Assembly (NCBI RefSeq): GCF_024707525.1
Contig: NZ_CP062231.1
Location: forward strand, 4,402,001 to 4,466,000
Length of the DNA: 64,000 bases
From: Rhizobium sp. TH2
GTDB taxonomy: Bacteria > Pseudomonadota > Alphaproteobacteria > Rhizobiales > Rhizobiaceae
Direction of reading: 5' to 3'
The translations under genes and the position numbers were made by a program. The notes beneath the pieces are model-generated. The model worked only from the letters and a program-made list of their open reading frames with translations. It did not search any database and was not told the DNA's origin. The first letter of the stretch is position 1, and every line of letters begins with the position of its first letter. Shown piece after piece: positions 1 through 8,073 of this stretch.

Positions 1-1173
1 CGAGAATCCGAGATTTCCGGCATAGACCAACTGGGTCGAGTCGCCGGCGAAAATCACGCCGGGCAGCGCGTCGCGCACCATGTCGAGGATGTGCAGGTCA
101 CCGCGCATCTGCTCGGTCAGGTCCTGAGTTTCGCCCTTCTCGCGTGCACTAGCGGCGCGGGCCTCGCCACGCCGCCCGGTGCGATCCACGAGATCGAGGA
201 GCAGGGCCGCGCTTGCCCTCGCATCGCCAGCAACGCCGATTTCCGGCAACCATGTGCGCATGATCTGGGTCGGGTCGATGTCGATGCGGATCAGCTTGCC
301 GGGGATTTCGAAGAAGCCGTCCTCATACATGTCGTAGTCCGTCGGCCCAAGTTCGGTGCCGATGGCAAGAACCACGTCCGAGGACTCGATGAGTTCCCGT
401 GTTGCCTTGAAGCTTGGGGAGATCGAAATGCCCAAGGGATGACCCGGCGGCAGGATGCCGCGTCCGTTGGTGGTCATCGCCACCGGCGCATCGAGTTTTT
501 CGGCGAGTTCAGCGATTTCCGTGGCTGCCCATTTGGCGCCTCCGCCAACGAGAATGATCGGAGCCTTGGCCGCATTGAGCAGCGCCGCGGCCTTCCCGAG
601 CTCTTCCGCCGAAGGCACCGGCAGCGCGACTCGCGCCGGATTCTCGGGCACGCTGAGATGCCCGGCATCGGCGAGCATCACATTGATCGGCAGTTCGATA
701 TGGACGGGGCGCGGCCGGGCACTGTCGAACACGGCAAAGGCACGTGCCAGCGCCGGCGCCAGTTCTTCCGGGCGGTTGACCGTATAGCTGGAAGCGGAGA
801 CCTGGCTCACCAGTGCCTGCTGGTTGGGAAGCTCGTGCAGCCAGCCCTCGCCCGAACCCATGCGGCCATGGCTGTTGACGGTCGAAATCACCAGCATCGG
901 AATCGAATCGCCATAGGCCTGGCCCATGGCCGTGACGATATTGGTCATGCCCGGCCCGGTGATGATGAAGCAGACACCCGGCTTGCCCGACACGCGCGCA
1001 TAGCCATCCGCCATGAACCCGGCACCCTGCTCATGCCGTGGCGTGATGTGGCGGATCGAGCTCCCCGCCAGCCCACGATAGAGCTCCACCGTGTGCACGC
1101 CGGGGATACCGAACACGGTATCCACGCCATAGGCTTCCAGCAATTTCGTCAGATACATGCCCGTGCTGATCAC
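1..1173 (-). CDS. aruI: ThDP-dependent 5-guanidino-2-oxopentanoate (2-ketoarginine) decarboxylase, C-terminus beyond window
   Basis: The frame stays open from the GTG at 1173 to the left edge, giving the first 391 residues of a protein that should be about 530-550 long. The N-terminal pyrimidine-binding domain of the acetolactate synthase superfamily is clear: FGIPGVHTVELYRG at 21-34, and HEQGAGFMADGYA with the probable ThDP-activating Glu at 48. The central FAD/NAD-like domain follows; the C-terminal ThDP/Mg motif lies outside the window. The N-terminus resembles AruI, which decarboxylates 2-ketoarginine to 4-guanidinobutyraldehyde in the arginine transaminase pathway. GTG is chosen because GGGAG sits about 8 nt upstream; Met6 is the alternative. 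It is the last gene of the minus-strand ABC operon, 68 bp after the permease. A different 2-oxoacid substrate cannot be excluded. Confidence 0.75.
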   Translation of the reverse strand, partial: MISTGMYLTKLLEAYGVDTVFGIPGVHTVELYRGLAGSSIRHITPRHEQGAGFMADGYARVSGKPGVCFIITGPGMTNIVTAMGQAYGDSIPMLVISTVNSHGRMGSGEGWLHELPNQQALVSQVSASSYTVNRPEELAPALARAFAVFDSARPRPVHIELPINVMLADAGHLSVPENPARVALPVPSAEELGKAAALLNAAKAPIILVGGGAKWAATEIAELAEKLDAPVAMTTNGRGILPPGHPLGISISPSFKATRELIESSDVVLAIGTELGPTDYDMYEDGFFEIPGKLIRIDIDPTQIMRTWLPEIGVAGDARASAALLLDLVDRTGRRGEARAASAREKGETQDLTEQMRGDLHILDMVRDALPGVIFAGDSTQLVYAGNLGFS

Positions 1174-1241
1174 GTCCCGCTCCCGTCGATTCTTTTAATT
1201 CTACAAACGTATAATTTATCTGGGAATTGTCCAGCGCCGCG

Positions 1242-2045
1242 TCAGGCCTTTTTCGAAGCCAGGGTGGAAATCACCGTCTTGCCGACGATCGCGGCGATCA
1301 CAAGCACGATCAGCACCACCGAGATGGCGGCAATCGCCGGATCGATATTGTCACGCAGCCCCATCCACATCATGCGCGGCAGCGTCACTGCATTGACCGA
1401 GGTTATGAACAGCGTCACGCCGATCTCCTCCCAGGAGAGAACGAAAGCGAGGAACGCCGCGGTGAAGACCCCGAACTTGATATTGGGCAGGATCACCCGG
1501 AAAATCCGCTGCGTCATGCTGGCGCCGAAGCCGCGTGCGGCAAGATCGATCCGGCGATCGACCTGGGCCAGCGCCACCGTGATCAGCACCACCGCGAAGG
1601 GTGCGATCATCACGGCATGCGCGATCGCCACTCCGACCACCGTGTCGTAGCCGATCACGTCGTTGACCTTGGAAAGCGAGGTCAGGAAGAAATACAGCGT
1701 GATAGCGGAAACCACCGGCGGCGCCACCATCGGCAGCAGCACGAAACCGTAAAAGGCGCCGGGATAAAGCGGCCGGTACATCCACATGCCCAGGCTGAAA
1801 GCCAAGGCCAAGGCCGTCGAGATCGCCGAACTCAGGACAGCGATCCTGATCGACAGCCAGGTCGCCTGCAGCCAGGCTGGGTTCTCGATCAGCGCCATAT
1901 AGTGGCGAACCGACCAGTTGCCTGATGGCATCGACAGGAACCGTGCCGGCGTGAAGGACACCGGAATGACGGCAAACAGCGGCAGCAGCAGGAAGATGGC
2001 AACCACGGCGGCAAGCAGAATGGCGATCGGGCTCGGCTTTTCCAT
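1242..2045 (-). CDS. ABC transporter permease (PotC-like), guanidino-locus importer
   Basis: A 267-residue inner-membrane permease with about six hydrophobic segments and the EAA-loop signature LAARGFGASMTQRIFRVILP, which docks on the ATPase. Family knowledge places it with the PotC/PotI half of spermidine/putrescine/opine-type importers. The start is the ATG at 2045, overlapping the TAA stop of the upstream permease by one base (TAATG), which indicates translational coupling. A longer upstream extension of the frame reads antisense-like sequence through the neighbouring permease and is rejected. The substrate is inferred only from the AruI gene 68 bp downstream. Confidence 0.9.
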   Translation of the reverse strand: MEKPSPIAILLAAVVAIFLLLPLFAVIPVSFTPARFLSMPSGNWSVRHYMALIENPAWLQATWLSIRIAVLSSAISTALALAFSLGMWMYRPLYPGAFYGFVLLPMVAPPVVSAITLYFFLTSLSKVNDVIGYDTVVGVAIAHAVMIAPFAVVLITVALAQVDRRIDLAARGFGASMTQRIFRVILPNIKFGVFTAAFLAFVLSWEEIGVTLFITSVNAVTLPRMMWMGLRDNIDPAIAAISVVLIVLVIAAIVGKTVISTLASKKA

Positions 2046-2872
2046 TATTTCACCATCCCGCCCGGCTTGGCATAGCGCATCAGCAATGCCAGCAGCAGCC
2101 CGACAATCAGCATCATCAGCACGCTGATCGCAGCGCCCAGGCCCCAGTCTGGGCTCTGGAACAGCCGGAGATAGATGAGTTCCGCCGCCATGACGCTGCG
2201 GCCGCCACCGAGAATGGCGGGCGTGATGAAGAAGCCTAGTGAAAAGACGAAGACCATGATCGCGGCGCCGAGAATGCCCGGCGCGGTCATCGGCAGGAAT
2301 ATCTGCCAGAACGTCCGCATCCGCGATGCCCCCATGCCGCGCGCGGCGAGCAGTACGCGCTCGTCGAGGCTGCGCATGGCTGACGCGATCGGGAACACCG
2401 CGAAGGGAATGAGGAAATGCGTCATGCCAAGCACGACGCCGAGTTCGTTGCGCACCATGGTCAGCGGCTCGGCAATCACCCCCAGCTGCGTCAACCAGGT
2501 GTTGATCAACCCGCGATTGGAAAGCAGCGCCACCCAGCCGAAAGCGCGCGTCAGGACCGAGATCCAGAACGGGATCAGGATGCAAAGCTCGGCGATCAGC
2601 CGCTGCGTCGGCGAACCCCGCACCCAGACGAGCGCGATCATGTAGGCCATGGCCACGGCGAGCACGGTGACGAAGAAGCAGATCCGGAAGGTGCGGATGA
2701 AGACCGAGATGATCAGCGGATCGGTAACCGCCCGGCCATAGTTAGAGACACCAAGTTCGGGTAGCGTCACACTCCAGCGCACGACACCGAGAAAGGGAAT
2801 GGCATAGGCGAGCAGCAGGAACAGCATCAGGGGGCCGAGCAGCAGCGCTGGCTTGAGATAGTCCGATCGCAT
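2045..2872 (-). CDS. ABC transporter permease (PotB-like), guanidino-locus importer
   Basis: A 275-residue permease starting MRSDYLKP, with a hydrophobic first segment, about six membrane spans and the EAA loop LAARGMGASRMRTFWQIFLP. The start is the ATG at 2872, preceded by a strong AAAGGAGG ribosome site 8 nt upstream. The frame extends further upstream, but only through the palindromic repeat at 2901-3065, so that extension is not coding. It is coupled to the second permease by a TAATG overlap. The repeat separates it from the binding-protein gene, which could give the binding protein a higher expression level than the membrane subunits. Confidence 0.9.
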   Translation of the reverse strand: MRSDYLKPALLLGPLMLFLLLAYAIPFLGVVRWSVTLPELGVSNYGRAVTDPLIISVFIRTFRICFFVTVLAVAMAYMIALVWVRGSPTQRLIAELCILIPFWISVLTRAFGWVALLSNRGLINTWLTQLGVIAEPLTMVRNELGVVLGMTHFLIPFAVFPIASAMRSLDERVLLAARGMGASRMRTFWQIFLPMTAPGILGAAIMVFVFSLGFFITPAILGGGRSVMAAELIYLRLFQSPDWGLGAAISVLMMLIVGLLLALLMRYAKPGGMVK

Positions 2873-2900
2873 GTCTTGGCCTCCTTTCTTTTGGTTCAAA

Positions 2901-3065
2901 AAGACCCCGCCCCGCACCCCTCCCCACAAGGGGGAGGGGCCAATCCATAGCCCCCTCCGCGACTCCTCCAACGCTTGCTGCAAGTGGCAAAAGTCGGGTG
3001 AAGGCAAGGCGGTGCCGCAGGTTAAGCCCCTCCCCCTTGTGGGGAGGGGTTTGGGGCGGGGTCTT
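2901..3065. repeat. RIME-like palindromic intergenic repeat, copy 1
   Basis: A 165-bp element bounded by inverted copies of AAGACCCCGCCCC. Each half contains its own palindrome, CCCCTCCCCACAAGG followed by GGGAGGGG, so RNA from either strand can fold into two GC-rich hairpins and one long stem. A close copy lies at 14329-14489. This form and location (intergenic, in a Rhizobiaceae-like genome) match rhizobial intergenic mosaic elements; the family assignment is from memory, not from a search. Here it sits inside an operon, between the binding-protein gene and the first permease gene. Confidence 0.8.
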
Positions 3066-3073
3066 AAATCACA

Positions 3074-4189
3074 TCAAGCCGCGATGATCTTCGTATACTC
3101 GTCCAGCGCGGGACCGTAATTGGTCTCGTACCAGGCCATATCCAGCGCGATCTGCTTGCCCATGTTCTCCGGATCGACCGGGTTGAGCCGCTTCTGGTCC
3201 GCCGGAACCAGCGCATCGGCTGCCGGGTTTGCCGGGCCCTGTCCGAGCTTCTCGAACATCACGAGCTGCTTCTTCGGGTCCTGCGCGGAAGCGATGAACT
3301 TCATCGCATTTTCCTTGCCGCCCGGATTGCCCTTGAGTACGGCCATCGCGCCCGGCGAGATCAGGCCCTGGTCCCAGATGAACTTGATCGAACCGCCGGA
3401 ATCCTTCTCGATCAGGCCGGCACGCGTCGACCAGATCAGCGCCATCGAGACTTCGCCGTTGAGCAGAACCGACTGGCTCTCCGCGCCGCCACCCCAATAG
3501 GAGACGACATTGTCCTTGAAGGCAGCGATCTTGTCATGCGCGCGCTTGAGGTCGAGCGGGTAGAGCTTATCAGGCGCCACGCCATCGGCGAGGAGTGCCG
3601 CTTCCCACATGCCAGCGCCCCACTTGTAGAGCGAGCGCTTGCCGGGGAATTTCTCCACGTCGAAGAAATCCGCCATGCCGGTCGGCACCTTGTCGCCGAA
3701 CTTCGAGGCGTCATAGGCGATGATGTAGGAGAAGAAATAGGTCGAGGCCGCATATTCCCAGCCGAAGCCCGGGCGGAACTTGCTCTTGTCGACGATTGCA
3801 TAGTCGATCGGCTCCATCAGGCCCTTCTTGCCGAGCGCCTGCGCCGAGAACGGATCGGCGTCGACGATATCCCAGCTCGGCTTGCCGCTTTCGACCTGCG
3901 CGGCGATCGCGCCTTCGGTCGGGCCGGAGCCGTCTTGCTTCACCGTCACGCCGGCTTCGGTCGCGAATGCCTTGCCATAGGCCTCGTCATAGGCGGTCAT
4001 GGCATCGCCGCCCCAATTGACGAAAACCAGTTCGTTGGCTGCTGCCCAGGCACCCTTGGCCTTGAGAGCCAGCGGCGCGCCGCCGATCAGCATGGCGGCA
4101 ATCTGCGTGAAACGGCGGCGCGACAGCTGGCCGTTATCGACCTTCTTCGAGAGAATCTCGAGGGTTTCCTTTTCGAATTCCATGGACAT
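3074..4189 (-). CDS. ABC transporter substrate-binding protein (PotD/opine-type), Tat-exported
   Basis: A 371-residue periplasmic binding protein of the spermidine/putrescine cluster (LVFVNWGGDAMTAYDEAYGKA at the mature start). A twin-arginine motif S-R-R-R-F-T-Q at about 23-29 precedes a hydrophobic stretch and an AWA cleavage site, so Tat export is likely rather than Sec. The start is the ATG at 4189 (MSMEF), with GAGGAG 7 nt upstream; an ATG 33 bases further upstream lacks a ribosome site. It is the second gene of the ATPase, binding protein, permease, permease, aruI operon. The ligand is unknown; arginine-derived guanidino compounds are inferred from context. Confidence 0.9.
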   Translation of the reverse strand: MSMEFEKETLEILSKKVDNGQLSRRRFTQIAAMLIGGAPLALKAKGAWAAANELVFVNWGGDAMTAYDEAYGKAFATEAGVTVKQDGSGPTEGAIAAQVESGKPSWDIVDADPFSAQALGKKGLMEPIDYAIVDKSKFRPGFGWEYAASTYFFSYIIAYDASKFGDKVPTGMADFFDVEKFPGKRSLYKWGAGMWEAALLADGVAPDKLYPLDLKRAHDKIAAFKDNVVSYWGGGAESQSVLLNGEVSMALIWSTRAGLIEKDSGGSIKFIWDQGLISPGAMAVLKGNPGGKENAMKFIASAQDPKKQLVMFEKLGQGPANPAADALVPADQKRLNPVDPENMGKQIALDMAWYETNYGPALDEYTKIIAA

Positions 4190-4251
4190 GTCGTTCTCCT
4201 CTATTTTTGTTGTTGTCGTCATTCCCAGTCTGCTTCAGGCTGTCTTGAGCG

Positions 4252-5325
4252 TCAGAGGAAAAATCCCTGATCCGGCGCCCAGCTCGCCCAAACTCTCTTT
4301 CCCCTGGCGAAATCCGGCCCGGTCTCGCGGGTCGGCATCTCAAGCGTCAGTCCCTTGCCACCCGGCGTCTTCAGCGCGAACCGTGTCGCGGCGCCGAGAT
4401 AGGTCACATCCTCGATATCGGCGGCCAGCGCGTTACGATCAGCCGGCTCGGCGCTCGAAAGGACCATATGCTCAGGTCGGATGGCGAAATGGTTGGTCGG
4501 GCTGCCAGCGGCATTCGACGCGCGGATCACCCTGTCCTCGAAGCGGCATTCCGCCAGCGCGCCCGAGAGCTTGGTATCCTTGAGATCGAAGATGTTGATA
4601 TCGCCGAGAAATTCCGCAACGAAACGGTTGGCCGGATGCTCGTAGACGGCCTTCGGTGTATCGACCTGCTGCAGCTTGCCCTTGTTGAAGATCGCGACCC
4701 GCGTCGAAAGCGCCAGGGCCTCCGACTGGTCGTGGGTCACGAAAACAAAGGTCGTGCCGGTCTCCTGATGCAGACGGCGGACTTCTTCTTGCATCGATCC
4801 GCGCAGGTTCTTGTCGAGCGCGGAAAATGGCTCGTCGAGCAACAGCACGGAAGGCTCGAACACCAGCGCACGGGCCAGCGCCACGCGCTGCTGCTGGCCT
4901 CCCGAAAGGTCGGCGGGACGTTTTGTGGCATGCTCGCGTAACCCGACGCGATCGACGATATTATCGACTTTCTTCTTGATGTCCTGGGCATTGCGGCCCT
5001 GCACCTGCAGCGGAAAAGCGATGTTCTTCTCGACCGACATGTGGGGGAAGAGCGCGTAGCCCTGGAACACCATGCCGAAGGCGCGCTTCTCGGCCGGCAG
5101 GTGGGTTATGTCCGTGCCATCCTTGGTCAGCGAACCCGATGTCGCGTTGACGAAGCCGGCGAGGATCATCAGAAACGTCGTCTTGCCGGAGCCGGAAGGT
5201 CCGAGAAGCGTCAGAAATTCGCCACGGCCGATCGTCAGGGAGACATCGTCCAGTGCGTGAAAATCGCCGTAAGTCTTGCCAATTCCCCGGGCGTCCAGTT
5301 CGGCCGCCCTATTCTTGGTCTGCAT
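4252..5325 (-). CDS. ABC transporter ATPase (PotA-like), guanidino-locus importer
   Basis: A 357-residue cytoplasmic ATPase. Walker A GPSGSGKTT is at 42-50, followed by the [15 protein letters not shown] signature, Walker B LLLDEPFSALD and the switch histidine in FVTHDQSEAL. The roughly 100-residue C-terminal extension matches the TOBE domain of PotA/MalK-type ATPases. The start at 5325 has AAGGGA 8 nt upstream. It is the promoter-proximal gene of the five-gene minus-strand operon, 109 bp after the LysR stop codon. That gap carries the conserved motif described separately, so the operon probably has its own LysR-responsive promoter as well as any read-through. Confidence 0.93.
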   Translation of the reverse strand: MQTKNRAAELDARGIGKTYGDFHALDDVSLTIGRGEFLTLLGPSGSGKTTFLMILAGFVNATSGSLTKDGTDITHLPAEKRAFGMVFQGYALFPHMSVEKNIAFPLQVQGRNAQDIKKKVDNIVDRVGLREHATKRPADLSGGQQQRVALARALVFEPSVLLLDEPFSALDKNLRGSMQEEVRRLHQETGTTFVFVTHDQSEALALSTRVAIFNKGKLQQVDTPKAVYEHPANRFVAEFLGDINIFDLKDTKLSGALAECRFEDRVIRASNAAGSPTNHFAIRPEHMVLSSAEPADRNALAADIEDVTYLGAATRFALKTPGGKGLTLEMPTRETGPDFARGKRVWASWAPDQGFFL

Positions 5326-5401
5326 GGCCGTTCCCTTATTATTGAGCTTAGCCTATGAGCGAAACGGCAGCCGCACAAACGAAATCTTTTCACCCATTCG
5401 A

Positions 5402-5416
5402 CAAATTCCATTCACC
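5402..5416 (-). promoter_or_regulatory. Candidate LysR site before the ABC/aruI operon
   Basis: Read on the minus strand the sequence is GGTGAA, TGG, AATTTG. The same GGTGAA-N3-AATTTG arrangement occurs on the plus strand at 6384-6398, before the divergent amidohydrolase operon. In both cases it points in the direction of transcription and lies 75-90 bp from the first start codon. Overlapping TTTCACC/GGTGAA inverted arms are present nearby (5411-5431). LysR binding is an inference. Confidence 0.45.
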
Positions 5417-5434
5417 TTTGCCGGGTGAAACTGG

Positions 5435-6340
5435 TTAAGCCTTGATCGGCACCGCCTCATTTTTCATCACCTCTTCCTTCAGCCAGTCGCTGAAGGCCAT
5501 GACGGTCTTGTTGTCGGCCTTGGCCTCGGAAACGACGAGATAGTAGGAGCGCTTGGACTTGATGTTGATGTCGAACGGCCGCACCAGCTGCCCGGTCGCC
5601 ATGGCTGTCCGGCAGATGAATTCGTCTCCCATCGCAATCCCCTGCGCCGACATGGCGGCCGAATAGACGAGATTCATGTCGGAGAAGACGATCCCCGTCT
5701 GCGCGAACGACGGATCGACGTCGGCGATCGTCAGCCACTCCTCCCAGTCGTCGTCATCGACAAGATGCAGCAGACAGGTCTTCTTGATATCCGAGGGATC
5801 CGACAGGCCCAGCGACTTGTTGATCAGCACCGGGCTGCAAAGCGGCGTGAATTCGACCTCAACCAGCAGTTCAACCTTCATATCCGGCCAGTATCCCGTG
5901 CCGAACGCGATGAACACATCGACATCGGGATTGGAGACGTCATCCAGTCGCATCGGGGTCGAGATCGACAGCCGCACATCCGGATGGGTCTCGCGAAAGC
6001 TGGAGATATGGCTGCACAGCCAGCTGGACGCAAAGCCCGGCGTACAGCACACATTGATCGAACCGGACACACCGCGATTGGCGTGCCGCACGGCGGAGCC
6101 CGCGATCGTGTTAAGCGCCTTGCGCACATCGAGCGCATAGCCCATGCCCTGTTCCGTCAGCTCGATCTTGGTGCCGATCCGATTCAGCAACTGGAAGCCG
6201 AGATCCCGCTCGAGCAGCCTCAACTGATGGCTCACCGCGCTGCGGGTGAGGTTGAGTTCGTCGGCCGCCTTCCACACCGAACCATGACGGGTGAAGCTGT
6301 CGAGAGCGCGCAGCGCCTGGGTCGAGGGAATTCGCTTCAT
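5435..6340 (-). CDS. LysR-family transcriptional regulator (GcvA-like)
   Basis: A 301-residue regulator. The N-terminal winged HTH (ALRALDSFTRHGSVWKAA followed by LNLTRSAVSHQLRLLE) occupies about residues 8-60, followed by a LysR effector domain of normal length. The opening KRIPSTQALRALDSF is typical of the GcvA subgroup. It lies between two divergent catabolic arms and is on the same strand as the transporter arm, so it is the natural local regulator. The start at 6340 leaves a 134-bp intergenic region to the amidohydrolase gene. Which intermediate acts as co-inducer cannot be seen from sequence. Confidence 0.9.
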   Translation of the reverse strand: MKRIPSTQALRALDSFTRHGSVWKAADELNLTRSAVSHQLRLLERDLGFQLLNRIGTKIELTEQGMGYALDVRKALNTIAGSAVRHANRGVSGSINVCCTPGFASSWLCSHISSFRETHPDVRLSISTPMRLDDVSNPDVDVFIAFGTGYWPDMKVELLVEVEFTPLCSPVLINKSLGLSDPSDIKKTCLLHLVDDDDWEEWLTIADVDPSFAQTGIVFSDMNLVYSAAMSAQGIAMGDEFICRTAMATGQLVRPFDINIKSKRSYYLVVSEAKADNKTVMAFSDWLKEEVMKNEAVPIKA

Positions 6341-6383
6341 GTCACCTCCATATGGGTCTCAGGCTAAACATATTTTGAGCATT

Positions 6384-6398
6384 GGTGAACCAAATTTG
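6384..6398 (+). promoter_or_regulatory. Candidate LysR site before the amidohydrolase operon
   Basis: GGTGAA, CCA, AATTTG on the plus strand, embedded in the palindrome TTGG-TGAA-CCAA. It repeats the motif at 5402-5416 with identical spacing. It sits between the LysR start at 6340 and the amidohydrolase start at 6475, where an autoregulatory or divergent LysR site is expected. Confidence 0.45.
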
Positions 6399-6474
6399 CG
6401 GCTCTTGGGAAAAGATTTCACTTTTTCAAATTCGCGATCTGCGGTGTACTCGGCCCCGACGAGGAGAATTTCCC

Positions 6475-8055
6475 ATGCCGATCTCGGCCGCCCAGCGCCA
6501 TGCAGCCAAGCATATCGACGCGATCAGGTCTGATCTCTCGGCCTGGACCGCGACGATTTTCGACTTCGGCGAGACGGCCTGGCGCGAATATCAATCGGCC
6601 GACTGGTACGCAAAAACCTTGCGTTCCCATGGATTTACCGTCGAGGAAGGCTCGGCGGGCATGCCCACGGCCTTTGCCGCGCACTGGACCAATGGCCCCG
6701 GTCCCTCGGTCGGCATGTATGCCGAATATGACGCTGTGCCCGGCAATTGCCAGGCGGCATCGACCTGCAAGGAACCCCGCGCCGGCCTCAACGAACATGC
6801 GGGCGGACACACCGATCCGCATTCCGGCCTTGGCGTCGGTGCGCTCGGTGGGTTGCTTGCCACCAAGGCCGCGATGGAGCGCCACGGCGTCACCGGAACC
6901 CTGCGTTTCACCGGCGAACCGGCCGAGAAAGTACGCGGCTCCAAGCCCATCCACGCAGCCAAGGGCTATTATGATGGCCTGGACGGCATGCTCTCCTTCC
7001 ATCCGTTCTACATGCTGCCGATGTGCAATACCGTCCGCTGGGACACGCATTGCGGCGCCGCCTATTCGATGATCTATCGCTTCATCTGCGACCAGCCCGA
7101 AGACTGGGGCAAAAGTGATGGCGCGCCGATCCCGCAATCGCATTCGGCCATCCGCGCACCCGGCGCCAATGATGCGCTTATGATGATGTACATGTCCTCC
7201 AAGGCGTTGCGCGATTCCATGCTGCCGCATCAGGGCGGCTGGTCGATCAGCGAAGCGATCCTCACCGCCGGCCAGGCCACCGCCGACAACCTGCCCGCCG
7301 GCCTCGCCGAAATCCAGTACATGATGCGCATGCCCGATCTCGCCATGGCCGAGCAGGCAACCGCTTTCCTCGACCGAAACGCCGCGCATGCCGCGCAGAT
7401 GTCCGGCTGCAGCTATGAGCGCCATTGGGTCTGCAAGTCGCGGCCCGGCCTCGCCAATCATGTCATGGCCAATGTCGTCTGGGATTCGCTGCTGGCGGTC
7501 GGAGCGCCAGTATGGGACGAGGAAGCCAAGGCCAAGGCGCGCGAAATCCAGTCCAATCTCGGCCTCGATCCGATGACTGAGCCGTTCATCGACGAGATGA
7601 CGGCACTGGTCGATCCGAAAGAGGCCGAGGCGATCCTGCGCCGCGACCTGCCGCCTTCGCAACTCAACTCGACCTCGGATGACTATACCGATATGAGCTG
7701 GCATGCGCCGCTCGCCCGCTTCTACATTGCCCGGCCGGCACTCAAGGCGCCGTCAGGCTATCGTTATCCCGGCTGGGTGATGAACGCGCTCGGCGGCATC
7801 CCGGCAACGATCGATCCGATGGTGGCGACCGCGGCGAAAGTGCTCGCCTTCTCGGCGCTCCGCCTGATGGAAGACGCCAAGGCCCGCAAGGCGGCGCGCG
7901 ACGAATTCGAAACCCGCACCGGCGGTGGCGTCGGCGGCTCGAAATGGACCCCGCCGCTCTGCGATTACGACCCACCCATCCACTTCCGCTGGCCCGAATA
8001 TGTTACCACTCAGCGTGGTCGGGACTGGTGGATACCCACGCAACCCAATTCCTGA
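6475..8055 (+). CDS. M20-family amidohydrolase (AbgB-like)
   Basis: A 526-residue cytoplasmic metallohydrolase of the M20 / p-aminobenzoyl-glutamate hydrolase B group. Visible metal-site elements are MYAEYDAVPG, GHTDPHSGLGVGALGG, TGEPAEKVRGSKP with a Glu, and LSFHPF. The insert IYRF...NDALMMMY matches the dimerisation domain. Many M20D members read GHACGH where this protein reads GHTDPH, so the usual Cys ligand seems to be replaced by Asp. The start is the ATG at 6475 with GAGGAG 9 nt upstream; an upstream in-frame start has none. It heads the plus-strand operon with the DDAH-like gene 18 bp behind. A role in deacylating or deamidating an imported guanidino compound is inference. Confidence 0.85.
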   Translation: MPISAAQRHAAKHIDAIRSDLSAWTATIFDFGETAWREYQSADWYAKTLRSHGFTVEEGSAGMPTAFAAHWTNGPGPSVGMYAEYDAVPGNCQAASTCKEPRAGLNEHAGGHTDPHSGLGVGALGGLLATKAAMERHGVTGTLRFTGEPAEKVRGSKPIHAAKGYYDGLDGMLSFHPFYMLPMCNTVRWDTHCGAAYSMIYRFICDQPEDWGKSDGAPIPQSHSAIRAPGANDALMMMYMSSKALRDSMLPHQGGWSISEAILTAGQATADNLPAGLAEIQYMMRMPDLAMAEQATAFLDRNAAHAAQMSGCSYERHWVCKSRPGLANHVMANVVWDSLLAVGAPVWDEEAKAKAREIQSNLGLDPMTEPFIDEMTALVDPKEAEAILRRDLPPSQLNSTSDDYTDMSWHAPLARFYIARPALKAPSGYRYPGWVMNALGGIPATIDPMVATAAKVLAFSALRLMEDAKARKAARDEFETRTGGGVGGSKWTPPLCDYDPPIHFRWPEYVTTQRGRDWWIPTQPNS

Positions 8056-8073
8056 CCGAACGGAGAAACCGCA

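Noticed and set aside
91..1650. Plus-strand open frame of 519 codons at the left end
   Set aside because: It is antisense to the AruI-like gene and the permease, both of which have clear families; the product is His/Arg-rich with no recognisable domain. High-GC third positions commonly leave such frames open.
5326..6474. Guanidine riboswitch in the guanidino locus
   Set aside because: The leaders before the two operons show no recognisable guanidine riboswitch motif by eye.
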